Shown: positions 14,837 through 22,998 of the stretch, in pieces
Numbering within the stretch: position 1 is the stretch's first letter
Layout of the letters: each line of letters starts with the position of its first letter
Assembly (NCBI GenBank): GCA_036495485.1
Contig: DASXMU010000046.1
Location: forward strand, 1-25,956
Reading direction: 5' to 3'
From: PALSA-505 sp036495485
GTDB lineage: Bacteria > Actinomycetota > Actinomycetes > Streptosporangiales > Streptosporangiaceae
Length of the DNA: 25,956 bases
Notes under the pieces: model-generated
Database searches by the model: none
The model's input: only the letters and a program-made list of their open reading frames with translations
What the model was told of the DNA's origin: nothing
Translations under genes and position numbers: made by a program

Positions 14837-14863
14837 TTCAAACAGATCGGTTATATGTTTGAA
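14837..14863. promoter_or_regulatory. Operator-like inverted repeat upstream of the Ig-like membrane protein
   Basis: TTCAAACA (14837-14844) and TGTTTGAA (14856-14863) form a perfect 8-bp dyad with an 11-bp AT-rich spacer, in the only AT-rich patch of this gap. It lies just ahead of the GTG at 14871 and upstream of the divergent SDR gene. It looks like a dimeric repressor site, but no regulator gene is adjacent. Confidence 0.45.
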
Positions 14864-14870
14864 TAGTGTT

Positions 14871-15620
14871 GTGCTCGCAGCCGTAGCAGCCAACCCTAGT
14901 CACCCTGCGGTCGCCATCTTCCTGGGCCTCGGGGCGTCCGGGCTGGCCGGCCTGGTGGTGGCCATGGCCTGGAGTGTGCATGTGCGGCAGATCCGGCTGG
15001 CCGAGCAGCTCACCAAGCGGCAGTTCGTGGTGGGCGCGGACGCGGCCACGGCGGACGCCGGCCACGAGGCGGCGGCCGCCGCTCCCGCCGAGACGGCCAA
15101 GGCGTCCAACGGCCGGGCCACGGCGCCGGTGATCATCGACGGGCCGGAGACCGTGATCGCTGGGGAGCAGGCCCGTTACCGGGTGCGGACCGCGAGCGTC
15201 GCCACGTCGGTGTCGTGGGCGGTCGGCGGGGGATCGGTGTCGCAGTCCCCGGATCCCACCCATCCGGACGAGCTGCTGGTGATCGCCGAGCAGCCAGGCG
15301 ACCTGACGGTCATCGCCCGGGCGCGGGAGGGCATGCACGAGCGCCGGGCCACCAAGTCCGTGACCGCCCTGCCCGAGGCGACCTCGCCGGAGCCGCCGTT
15401 CACGCTGCGGGTGTTCCTGCACTCCTGGGGACTGGTGGTGATCGCGGTCCTGGTCGCGGGGCTGTCCGCCGCCCTGGTGGCGCTCGGCAGCCTGAGTTCC
15501 TCGGACTTCATCGCGCTGGTCGTCCCGCTGGCCGCGCTGATCGGCATGGCGGCCACCGGCCGGGGGAGCGGCGAGACGCCACGCCATCCCGGCGGCGGCC
15601 GGACCACCACCCGCTCCTGA
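14871..15620 (+). CDS. Membrane protein with Ig-like domain, unknown function
   Basis: No family was recognised with confidence. From the GTG at 14871 the product is 249 aa. It has a membrane helix at about 12-35, an Ala-rich linker (55-85), then a beta-rich domain (about 86-165). That domain has the rhythm of an immunoglobulin/PKD-type fold: IIDGPETVIAGEQARYRV, VSWAVGGGSV and GDLTVIARA. Two closely spaced C-terminal helices follow (about 187-207 and 212-228), with a basic tail. The start is uncertain: no good ribosome site precedes 14871, so a leaderless mRNA is possible. An open frame back to 14766 runs through the tandem repeat. It is divergent from the SDR and convergent with the ABC permease. 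A surface or sensing role is conceivable but not shown. Confidence 0.7.
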   Translation: MLAAVAANPSHPAVAIFLGLGASGLAGLVVAMAWSVHVRQIRLAEQLTKRQFVVGADAATADAGHEAAAAAPAETAKASNGRATAPVIIDGPETVIAGEQARYRVRTASVATSVSWAVGGGSVSQSPDPTHPDELLVIAEQPGDLTVIARAREGMHERRATKSVTALPEATSPEPPFTLRVFLHSWGLVVIAVLVAGLSAALVALGSLSSSDFIALVVPLAALIGMAATGRGSGETPRHPGGGRTTTRS

Positions 15621-15695
15621 CCTCCAGACCCCGGGGGGCCCGGCTCAGGTGAGTGGGTTCTGTTTCCGCTCGCAGGAGCCTGACTTCCCAGCATT

Positions 15696-18269
15696 TCACT
15701 CGATGGGCTGGTGTCCGGTTGCCTGGGGCTCGTGGCCGGCCAGGATCCAGGCGGCGGCCGCTGCGAACAGGGGCATGCCGACGATGAGGATCAGCAGGTT
15801 CTGCACCGGGATGCTGGACAGCGAGGACACCCCGTCCATCTGGTTGTCCCGGAAGAAGGCGAAGGCGGCGATGTAGCCGCCCACGGTGCCGAGCAGCGCG
15901 CCGAGCAGGCCGAGGGCGGCGGCCGTGGTGGCGGCGATCGTGCGCCGGGCCGAGCTGGTCGCGCCCGCGGCGGTCAGCGTGCTCAGGTCCCTGGCCGTTT
16001 CGCTGCGGATCAGGCCGACGCTCATCGCCAGGATGCCCAGCGCGAGCAGGATGCCGAACACGGTGGCCCAGTTGATGATCTCGGCCGATGAGGGCGCGCT
16101 GGACTTGGTCTCGATGCTCAGGTGCGCCGTGGCCGCGCTCAGCCGGGCGTTGCTGATCTGCGCGGCGCTGGGCGGGTTCGGCGCCTGGATGAACCATCCG
16201 GAGATGGTCACCTTCAGGTGAAGCTGGCGGATGGCGTGTTCGGTGATCACGGTGTTGGGCGCCGACGTGCCGGACGGCAGGCCGCTGATCTCCTGGATCG
16301 CCGGATTGGCCAGGCAGCTTCCCTTCGGGCAGGGGAACGAGCTGGTGCCGTTGCCTGGCGGCGGCCCGGTGCCGCTGGGGCCGTACAGGAGCTGCATCTT
16401 GGTGGTGCTGGCCAGCCCGGGCCGCATGGTGAGGATGTCGGCGCCGGTGTTGATCTGGGCGGCGGTGATCCCGAAGGTATGCAGCAGCTGGGGTGTGGCG
16501 ACGTAGACCGGGCCGGACCAGTTGCGACCTGCCTCGGCGTGGTAGAGCGTGGCGCCGGCCGCGTAGAGCGTCAGGACGCTGTGGGAGCCGAGCGAGGCAG
16601 CCATGCCGCGGGCCCGCGTGGCCATCGCCTGCAGGGTGCTGGCGCTCGGCACCGTGATGACGGGCTGATCCCGCCTGCTGGGGTGCCCCTGGGGATTGGG
16701 GCGGATGGCAGGTGGCGGCCCGTAGGGCGAGTTCGGGGCATAGAGGACGACCTGGCTGGACGCGAGGTTGGGGCCGGCGTAGTCGAGGATGTTGCCGTAG
16801 CGGGCCGCGGTGGACACGCAGATGATGACCGCGATCAGCACGCCGATGCCGATCGCCGCGAGGGCCGAGCCCGAGCGGGACCGGTACCGGGCCATGTCCC
16901 GCAGGGCGAGCCGCACCGCGATCGGGGTGCGCTTGCCGGCCCTGGCCAGGATCGCCACACACGTGGGCGACAAAAGGACGACACCCACGATCAGGGCGAC
17001 CAGGCCGAGGACCAGCTCGCGAATTGCCTCGCTCTGAGCCTGCGGGTCCTGCGGGTCCTTAGCTCCCTCGCTGGAGGCGACGCCGACCAGCAGGAAGGCG
17101 ACGACGAGAAAGCCGATGCCCAGCGGCAGCGCCAGCCGGTGCACCGGCTTGGGCGGCGAGGGCCGCCCGGACAGCGCCTGGACGACCGGAACCCTGGTGA
17201 CGGTGCGGGCCGGGCGCCAGGCGGCGAAGAAGGTGGCCACGATGGCCAGCGCCATCGCGATGCCGATGACCCGCCACGGCAGCTGGGACACACCGATCAC
17301 GTGGTGGGCGCTCGACTCCAGGCTCGGCCGGTAGGCCAGCCACCCGGCCAGGCCGAGAATGAGCCCGGCCACCGCGCCGGCCACACCCACCACGACGCCG
17401 TTGGCCCAGACGACCATGCGGATGTGCTTGTCGGTGGCGCCCAGTGAGCCGAGCATCCCGAGCGAGCGCAGCCGGCGCTGTGCCAGCACGGTGAAGCCGC
17501 CGATCGCCAGCAGGGCGATAAGCAGCATGCCGAGCGTGACCGCCACGGTCACGATGGTCTGCGGGTTGACCAGGTTGGACGCTTTCGCCTGCGCCGGTGT
17601 CTCGACGTTGGGCCCGATCGTGCTGGTGTCCACCCCTGGCGCGTCGAACAGGGCGGTGACCTGGGTCGGCGCGCTGACCTGGCCCGGCACCACCAGGGCG
17701 AAGGAGTCCAGCAGGCTCTGCGGGTTCGCCACGATGCCGGTGACCAGCCGGGCCTTCCCGCCCTCGCGCCAGATGTCCCCGGCCTTCACGTTGAAGGTGG
17801 CGGCCAGCCCACTGGTCAGGGCGACCTGGCCGGGACCTGCCGGGTAGTGCCCGCTGACCAGGGAGAGCATCGGCTGGCTGAACGGGCCGCCCGGGCTCTG
17901 GGCGCGCAGGTCGTAGGTCTCGATCGAGCCGGGGACGGCGGCGGTCTGGTTCTCGATGACCTCGACCCGGCCGAACCGGTGCCGCAGTGCGGCGATCTGG
18001 CTGGCCAGCTTCGGGTCGGGCGAACCGAAGCTGGCCATGTCATGTGCGGTGCCGAAGCCCGCGTTGGCCGGCGGCGGGGTGTTGGTGGCCACCGCCGCCC
18101 CGATGACCGTGGCGGCCACCGCGACGACGATGAGCGCCAGGATCAGGAACTGCTGGCGCCACTCACGGCGGAACAGCCGCCAAGCCCAGCGGGCCACGGC
18201 CCGGCTGGCGAAGACGCCCCCGTTGGCCGCTCCCGTGTGGGCCGGGCGCTCGCGCAGCTCTGTGCTCAC
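15696..18269 (-). CDS. MacB/FtsX-type ABC transporter permease
   Basis: An 857-aa permease of the FtsX/MacB mechanotransmission class. It begins with a cytosolic segment containing FRREWRQQ and a first helix (about 43-65). A large extracellular domain follows, then a triple-helix FtsX module with VLAQRRLRSLGMLGSLGAT, typical of the coupling-helix region. There are further helices in mid-protein, a second extracellular domain, and a C-terminal FtsX module ending IPVQNLLILIVGMPLFAAAAAWILAG. Two FtsX repeats in one chain is the common actinobacterial layout. The GTG at 18269 overlaps the ATPase stop as GTGA, so the two are translationally coupled. Substrate is unknown; such systems export peptides or lipids or relay envelope signals. 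Confidence 0.92.
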   Translation of the reverse strand: MSTELRERPAHTGAANGGVFASRAVARWAWRLFRREWRQQFLILALIVVAVAATVIGAAVATNTPPPANAGFGTAHDMASFGSPDPKLASQIAALRHRFGRVEVIENQTAAVPGSIETYDLRAQSPGGPFSQPMLSLVSGHYPAGPGQVALTSGLAATFNVKAGDIWREGGKARLVTGIVANPQSLLDSFALVVPGQVSAPTQVTALFDAPGVDTSTIGPNVETPAQAKASNLVNPQTIVTVAVTLGMLLIALLAIGGFTVLAQRRLRSLGMLGSLGATDKHIRMVVWANGVVVGVAGAVAGLILGLAGWLAYRPSLESSAHHVIGVSQLPWRVIGIAMALAIVATFFAAWRPARTVTRVPVVQALSGRPSPPKPVHRLALPLGIGFLVVAFLLVGVASSEGAKDPQDPQAQSEAIRELVLGLVALIVGVVLLSPTCVAILARAGKRTPIAVRLALRDMARYRSRSGSALAAIGIGVLIAVIICVSTAARYGNILDYAGPNLASSQVVLYAPNSPYGPPPAIRPNPQGHPSRRDQPVITVPSASTLQAMATRARGMAASLGSHSVLTLYAAGATLYHAEAGRNWSGPVYVATPQLLHTFGITAAQINTGADILTMRPGLASTTKMQLLYGPSGTGPPPGNGTSSFPCPKGSCLANPAIQEISGLPSGTSAPNTVITEHAIRQLHLKVTISGWFIQAPNPPSAAQISNARLSAATAHLSIETKSSAPSSAEIINWATVFGILLALGILAMSVGLIRSETARDLSTLTAAGATSSARRTIAATTAAALGLLGALLGTVGGYIAAFAFFRDNQMDGVSSLSSIPVQNLLILIVGMPLFAAAAAWILAGHEPQATGHQPIE

Positions 18270-18979
18270 TGGCCCTGGCTTTGCGCGGGAAGCGGTTCCG
18301 GCTGGGCAGGCTGGTCGACCATGTGCCCGTCGCGCAGGAACACGATCCGGTCGGCCCACTGGGCCATCTGGGCGTCGTGGGTGACCACCACGGCGGCCAT
18401 GCCCCGTTCGCACGCCTCGCGCAGCTGGCGCATCACCTCGGCGGCGTTCGCCGAGTCCAGCGCGCCGGACGGCTCGTCAGCCAGCAGCAGACGGCGCTCG
18501 CCCACCACAGCACGGGCGATGGCCACCCGCTGGCGCTCGCCGCCGGACAGCTCATCGGGGAACCGGGACGCGCGCTCGCTGAGCCCGAGCGCCGCCAGCA
18601 CCCGCAGGCCGGCCGCGTGCGCCCTCCTGGCGGACATGCCGTCGAGCTCCAGCGGCAGCGCGACGTTCTCGGCCGCGGTCAGCCCGGCCAGCAGGTTGAA
18701 GTCCTGGAACACGTACCCGACCGAGCGGCGCCGCAGCCTGGCCCTGTCGTTGCGCGACATGCCAGCCAGCGGCGTGCCGCCGACCAGCACCTCGCCGCTG
18801 GTCGGGGCCTCCAGGCTGCCGGCGATCGTCAGCAATGTGGACTTGCCCGAGCCGCTCGGCCCCATCACCGCGACCATCGCCCCGGCCTCCACCGACAGGT
18901 CGACGCCGCGCAGTGCGTGCACCTCGGCCGCCCCGGTCCCATACGTCTTCGCCACCCCGCGCAGCTCCAGCACGCTCAT
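18266..18979 (-). CDS. ABC transporter ATPase (MacB/LolD-like)
   Basis: A 237-aa ATP-binding subunit with every ABC motif: Walker A GPSGSGKST (40-48), Q-loop YVFQDFNLL (Gln92), signature LSGGERQ (144-150), Walker B LLLADEP (164-170), D-loop SGALD and switch His201 in VVVTHD. The sequence places it with MacB/LolD-type ATPases that pair with FtsX-like permeases. The ATG at 18979 is preferred to the GTG at 18985 because of its spacing from ACGGGG. Its start overlaps the stop of the small membrane ORF upstream as ATGA, and its stop overlaps the permease start as GTGA. It powers the permease encoded at 15696-18269. Confidence 0.95.
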   Translation of the reverse strand: MSVLELRGVAKTYGTGAAEVHALRGVDLSVEAGAMVAVMGPSGSGKSTLLTIAGSLEAPTSGEVLVGGTPLAGMSRNDRARLRRRSVGYVFQDFNLLAGLTAAENVALPLELDGMSARRAHAAGLRVLAALGLSERASRFPDELSGGERQRVAIARAVVGERRLLLADEPSGALDSANAAEVMRQLREACERGMAAVVVTHDAQMAQWADRIVFLRDGHMVDQPAQPEPLPAQSQGQ

Positions 18980-19407
18980 CGCCACACCCCGTCATTCCGG
19001 ACGCTCATACCCGTGATGCCATCAAGTAGCATAACGGACATCATACTGAGTATATAGCGATTGACCAGCCCGATTCTGAAAGGATTTGGGGTGCCGGTAA
19101 GAAAACGGCTAGTCGTCTCTGGCTGCCTGACTATCTTCGGCAGGCTTGTCCAGGCCGCGTACGTGGCGCAGCCGGCCGCCGCTTTGTCCATCCCTGCCCA
19201 CAAGACAGGCAGCACCACAATGTCGGGGACGGTGGCGTTGAAGCCCTGGTCACCCAGCAGCCAACCCATCAAGACCGCCAGCATGATGCTGATCACCCAC
19301 CGGGTGCGGGCAGCCGGAGCCAGCGCTACATCAAGCAGCCACAGCGCCGGGCGGCCCGCATCGGCCAGCCGCCACCGGACCCCTGCCAGGAGGTAGCCGC
19401 CCGCCAT
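18976..19407 (-). CDS. Putative small membrane protein upstream of the ABC genes
   Basis: Not recognised. From the ATG at 19407 the product is 143 aa. It has an amphipathic N-terminus, APAARTRWVISIMLAVLMGW (membrane helix about 37-52), then LLGDQGFNATVPDIVVLPVLWAGMDKAAAG (a second hydrophobic stretch at 60-72). Third codon positions are strongly G/C up to about residue 110, which favours real coding. The last 30 codons are AT-richer and hold a palindrome, so the tail may be spurious or the gene frameshifted. The stop overlaps the ATPase ATG as ATGA. The start is weak, and sequence before 19407 continues open, so this may be a truncated fragment of a larger gene. Confidence 0.45.
   Translation of the reverse strand: MAGGYLLAGVRWRLADAGRPALWLLDVALAPAARTRWVISIMLAVLMGWLLGDQGFNATVPDIVVLPVLWAGMDKAAAGCATYAAWTSLPKIVRQPETTSRFLTGTPNPFRIGLVNRYILSMMSVMLLDGITGMSVRNDGVWR
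19043..19053. promoter_or_regulatory. Possible operator or promoter element ahead of the ABC genes
   Basis: ATACT-G-AGTAT is a perfect short dyad next to TATATA in an AT-rich patch (about 19020-19065), about 65-75 bp upstream of the ATPase start. It may mark a separate promoter for the ABC operon, for example one under PadR- or GntR-type control, but no such regulator is in view. Confidence 0.3.
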
Positions 19408-19436
19408 CCGCAGCGCCCGGAGCCCGGTCAGGCTGA

Positions 19437-19766
19437 TCTGCTTGTCCGGGGCCGGACGCCGAACGGCAACCCCTGGTCCAGGAGTTCCGAGGGCCGCTGT
19501 TCGCCCGGTATCACAACACGAGCACCGGCAAGTCCATGCTGGGTAACCTGTCGGGCTACGGCTGGTTCTGCTACCCGGCCGGCGGGGGCGCCGGCATCTA
19601 TGCTCCGAGTCATTTTGGCGCCACGGTTCCCGTTGGCAACCATGGATTCCCCGTCGGCGGGTGGGTAATCTCCGGGCCGTCACTTCTCATTGCCGGCAGC
19701 ACCGGTGCGGTCAATATCGTGCTCATTCACGCAACCGCTAAGAATATCTGCCGCGCCCTCTCCTGA
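19437..19766 (+). other. Rightward open fragment of unknown origin
   Basis: The frame reads PDAERQPLVQEFRGPLFARYHNTSTGKS, then GNLSGYGWFCYPAGGGAGIY and a mildly hydrophobic tail ending at 19766. It has protein-like composition but no supported start (first internal ATG at 19536, no ribosome site), and it overlaps the upstream extension of the leftward ORF. It could be the 3' end of a degraded gene. No other gene is seen between 19408 and 19819. Confidence 0.2.
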
Positions 19767-19819
19767 CCCGGCTATCCAGCACCGATCGACCGTTCCAGTT
19801 ATCTGTCAGCCAGGCCCGT

Positions 19820-21511
19820 CTAGCGGCGGTAGCCGCCAGGCGGGCAGGGGTTGTTCACGATCTGCCGGAAATCGTCGTAGATCATGCTGGCCGACCCGCC
19901 GCCGCCAAAGATCAGGTACGTGCTGGGCAGCGGCTGACCGTACTGGTTGTTGCGGCCGAAGTCGTTCCCGCGGGGCATGGCGTTACCGAGCCCCCACAGG
20001 CACCCCTGATCGTGGTCGTCAGACCGCTGGAATGTGCTGAAGAAGGGGTAGAAGGCCGCCGGGGTGCCGCTGTCAGTGGTGGGGATCAGGGTGCAGCCGG
20101 TCCCGTTGGTGGCACACGAGCCACCCTCGAGCTTGGCCAAGTCGGTCTCGAAGGCCGACTGTGCGTACGGAATGTCATAGTCCGACCCGGTTAGCGGGCT
20201 GCTGAACAGGACCGGCTGCGGGTGTATCAGGGTGTTGCCATCCGGCCAGTCCGGCTGGTAGCCGGGTCCGTCGAAGCCGGTATTGGTCCCGAGGCAGCCG
20301 CCGAGGTCGATCAGCGAGGCCTCCGATCCGGGGAAGCAGATCGAGTCGTCCGCGTCAGTGGGAGTCAGGTTCGGCGGGGATCCTTCGAAGTCACCCGACG
20401 GGCATTGGACGCCGGTCGGAGTGGGCGGGATGGGGTTCGGGCCCGAGCAGTCCTGGAAGTCCCCGATCTCGCTGAAGAAGCCGGCGCTGAAGCTGTGGGC
20501 CGACCAGATGACCCGGGTCTGCGGCGTCGAGGTGCTGTACATCGGGTGGAAGCTGTACGGGACCGACTGGCAGCTCGTGCCGGTCGGATCGTACTTGACC
20601 TGGGCGAACCCGTTGGCCGCACTCGCGGTCATCGAGCCGGACTGGCCGGTCGTCAGGTCGCTGATGGTGATTTCCAGGCCGGCTGGGGTGTCGTGCGTTG
20701 TCACCACCAGGTGATCGCCGGGGTTCATGAACAGATCCTTCGCGGGATCCGGGGTGAACGTGGCCAGCGTGGACTGAACCGGGTTCGGCGGTGCCTGGGG
20801 CTTGCCGTTCCTGGTGACGAACGCGAAGTTAAGGTACTCGAGGCCCACCTTGGCGGCGCAGGTGGAGTTCAGCACAGTCCCGTTGACCGGGTCCACGGCC
20901 AGGCTGTTGATGTTGAACGCGACACACCACTGCGCCGGGCTGCAGGAGCCGCCCCTCGGCCATTCGACCCAGCCCGGCGGGAAGAACTCCAGCTGCATGA
21001 ACGCGGTCCCGGTATGGTCGGGCGAGGTGGCTGGGTCGAGGATGTTGCTGTCACTGTCCGGGGTGCAGGCCGGGATCTGCTCAGGATAGGACTGGGTGGC
21101 GCACATCGCCATCCCGAACCAGAACGCGACGCTGAGCTCGAACTGGTACGACTTGGCCGCCGGATTGCTGGGGGAGGGGTCACGCGGCAGGATCACGTTG
21201 TACTGGTTCCGGTTGCCAGAACCAGGCACGTTTGAAAAGAAGGCGTTCGCGGGCACGTCATGGCCGACGTACTGACCGAAAACATTCTGCGAGTCCGCGA
21301 GATCCGTGCAAATATCGCTGTACTCGCAATTGATCGCCATATGGGCATCCATGGGGGTGCGGTGAACCGCCGTGCGGGCGCCGGCCCGGGTGCGGTGAGC
21401 TGTGGGCCGGTCGGGCTGACGGCTGGCCGCCGCCGGGAACCCGCCGGTGGCCAGCGTCGCTATCGCCACTGATAGCGCTCCCGCGCTGGCTAACAGCCTG
21501 GTGACCTTCAT
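19820..21511 (-). CDS. Secreted protein of unknown function, Cys-containing
   Basis: A 563-aa exported protein. A classic signal peptide, MKVTRLLASAGALSVAIATL, followed by GGFPAAAS, suggests cleavage near residue 28. The mature part is rich in Asn, Thr, Ser, Pro and aromatic residues and has many spaced cysteines (for example NCEYSDIC, MCATQSYPEQIPAC, SCSPAQWC, SCATNGTGC), consistent with disulfides outside the cell. Segments such as LEFFPPGWVEWPRG, WCVAFNINSL and GLEITISDLTTGQSGSM look like beta-sandwich strands. No catalytic motif was recognised. The ATG at 21511 has AAGGAG seven bases upstream. It appears to be a single-gene unit. Confidence 0.85.
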   Translation of the reverse strand: MKVTRLLASAGALSVAIATLATGGFPAAASRQPDRPTAHRTRAGARTAVHRTPMDAHMAINCEYSDICTDLADSQNVFGQYVGHDVPANAFFSNVPGSGNRNQYNVILPRDPSPSNPAAKSYQFELSVAFWFGMAMCATQSYPEQIPACTPDSDSNILDPATSPDHTGTAFMQLEFFPPGWVEWPRGGSCSPAQWCVAFNINSLAVDPVNGTVLNSTCAAKVGLEYLNFAFVTRNGKPQAPPNPVQSTLATFTPDPAKDLFMNPGDHLVVTTHDTPAGLEITISDLTTGQSGSMTASAANGFAQVKYDPTGTSCQSVPYSFHPMYSTSTPQTRVIWSAHSFSAGFFSEIGDFQDCSGPNPIPPTPTGVQCPSGDFEGSPPNLTPTDADDSICFPGSEASLIDLGGCLGTNTGFDGPGYQPDWPDGNTLIHPQPVLFSSPLTGSDYDIPYAQSAFETDLAKLEGGSCATNGTGCTLIPTTDSGTPAAFYPFFSTFQRSDDHDQGCLWGLGNAMPRGNDFGRNNQYGQPLPSTYLIFGGGGSASMIYDDFRQIVNNPCPPGGYRR

Positions 21512-21910
21512 TGCTGCTCCTTCAGCGAGCCCAGTCACCGGCTAGACTGGTCCCAGCCTTGGTGCCAGGCTCCCATCCGGACGGTAACACCGTGGCTACT
21601 GCGGATAAACCCGCAAAATTGCGCCGTACCCTGGCCCGGCCATCCGATCGCCGCGGTGCCGCCCCTCGCGGCCATCGCCGTTAAGTGCGACTCAGCCGAC
21701 CGCCGGATCTCTTGGCGGCGGAACACCGAACGGCTTGATATGCGCGGCACCACTAGCGCTGATGGCACAACAGTGACGAATACCGATGCTCCTTCTACGT
21801 CCTCGGCGGCTATCATGGCGAGCCGTTCCGCGGTGCTGGCTCTGGTCAGCCGCGCCTGAATCTTTGCCCGGTGTGTCGAAACTGGTGGGGTGGGTTCGTG
21901 ACCGGGCGGG
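21512..21910. other. Intergenic stretch with a small dyad
   Basis: About 400 bp without a supported gene. ACGGT-AAC-ACCGT is a perfect dyad at 21581-21593, about 70 bp ahead of the secreted-protein start. TGCGG/CCGCA forms a small hairpin near 21600-21615. These may belong to the promoter of the leftward secreted-protein gene. A 93-codon leftward frame across the stretch has no family resemblance and no good ribosome site. Confidence 0.35.
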
Positions 21911-22495
21911 TCAGCCCTGGCCGGCCTGCTGGGCGACGCGTTCGAGGTTGCCGCGGTAGTTCTCCCACCACTGCTGGTCGACCTCGGGCATGTTGTCGCT
22001 GTCCTGGCGCAGCCCGGCCGCCCCGTCGATGAGCTCCCTGACGATGTCCGCGTGGCCGGCGTGCCGGTTCGTCTCGGCGATCATGTGGATCAGGATCCGG
22101 TGCAGGTTCACCCTGCCGTGCTCGACAGGCCACCAGGGCACCTGGCCGACGGTATCCAGCGTGAGTGCCTCGATGGTCTCGTCCGAGTGCGCCCAGGCCT
22201 TCCGGTAGAGGCCGGTGACCTGCTCCCGGCTCTCGTCGGCGGTCGCCCACATGTCGGACATGGGGTCGTCCTCGGACCAGGGCGGTGCGTCGGCCGATGG
22301 CCGCCCGAAGGTGTCGCCGAAGTACCCGAACTCGGTAAAGGCCAGATGCTTGACCAGCCCGAGCAGGTTGGTGCCGGTCGGTGTCAGCGGGCGCCGGATG
22401 TCGTATTCGGACAGCCCGTCCAGCTTCCACATGATGGCGTCGCGGGCTGTTTGCAGATAGCGGCGCAGGTCCGCCTTGGGATCCGAGATCGTCAT
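21911..22495 (-). CDS. DinB-like protein (DUF664 family)
   Basis: A 194-aa four-helix-bundle protein of the DinB/YfiT superfamily, DUF664 branch. Helix 1 is DLRRYLQTARDAIMWKLDGL. The metal-ligand helix carries LVKHLAFTEFGYFGDTFG (first His), and a later helix carries LHRILIHMIAETNRHAGHADIVREL (two further His), giving the usual His triad. Members are often metal-dependent thiol transferases (mycothiol or bacillithiol); substrate cannot be predicted. The ATG at 22495 has no strong ribosome site upstream. Despite the superfamily name there is no visible SOS or PafBC promoter here, so a damage link is not implied. Confidence 0.9.
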   Translation of the reverse strand: MTISDPKADLRRYLQTARDAIMWKLDGLSEYDIRRPLTPTGTNLLGLVKHLAFTEFGYFGDTFGRPSADAPPWSEDDPMSDMWATADESREQVTGLYRKAWAHSDETIEALTLDTVGQVPWWPVEHGRVNLHRILIHMIAETNRHAGHADIVRELIDGAAGLRQDSDNMPEVDQQWWENYRGNLERVAQQAGQG

Positions 22496-22998
22496 GCGGC
22501 TCAGTCTGCCACCGGGCTACGTCAGCTCCGCTGAGCGCGGTAGAGGTCGCGGAGCGGGGTCTGCACTAGGCCCTGCCGCAGTGACCGGTGGTACGGCGGG
22601 TTGACCCCGGGAAGCCAGTAACGTAAGGAACTACCGGGAAAGCAGTTCAGGCAGGGGAAGCAGGTTCCTGTGGGGCATATCCCCGCTCTTCCCTTCTACG
22701 CCCAAGAATCGGCTATTCTGTTCGAAACAGAGATACTACATGGCTTCTGCGCCGGACATCGGGGCCGCTCAGCAGTCGATTGCCCACGGGCAGGCAAGAT
22801 GGCCCCGCCGGGGTGGCCGAACATGCCGGCAAGATCGCCAGAACGTTAGAAGATGGGGAGCGCCAAACTCGGAACGGTGGTCATGTGAACCGGATATTGG
22901 GGTTAACCGTCCTATGAGTAAACGGTTCACTGCCCGCGGTGCTCGGCCGTGGGTGTGGACACCGTACCCCTTCGCCCTTAACTGTCAACAGGGGAATC
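22496..22998. other. Long leader/intergenic region before the beta-propeller gene
   Basis: About 500 bp without a supported gene. Potential stems on the rightward strand: GAACT/AGTTC (22628-22632 with 22644-22648), GGGAAG/CTTCCC (22655-22660 with 22688-22693), and GGGG-CATAT-CCCC (22672-22684) nested inside the latter. A dyad TCTGTT-CGA-AACAGA lies at 22717-22731. GTGAACCG (22885-22892) and CGGTTCAC (22923-22930) form a further perfect inverted repeat. These could be a structured 5' leader or operators; no known riboswitch was recognised. Confidence 0.4.

Noticed and set aside
21535..21816. 93-codon leftward frame upstream of the secreted protein
   Set aside because: No family resemblance, no ribosome site, and it overlaps probable promoter dyads.
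22717..22731. TCTGTT-CGA-AACAGA as a LexA SOS box
   Set aside because: The actinobacterial LexA site is of the CGAAC-N4-GTTCG type. This dyad has a different core and spacing.
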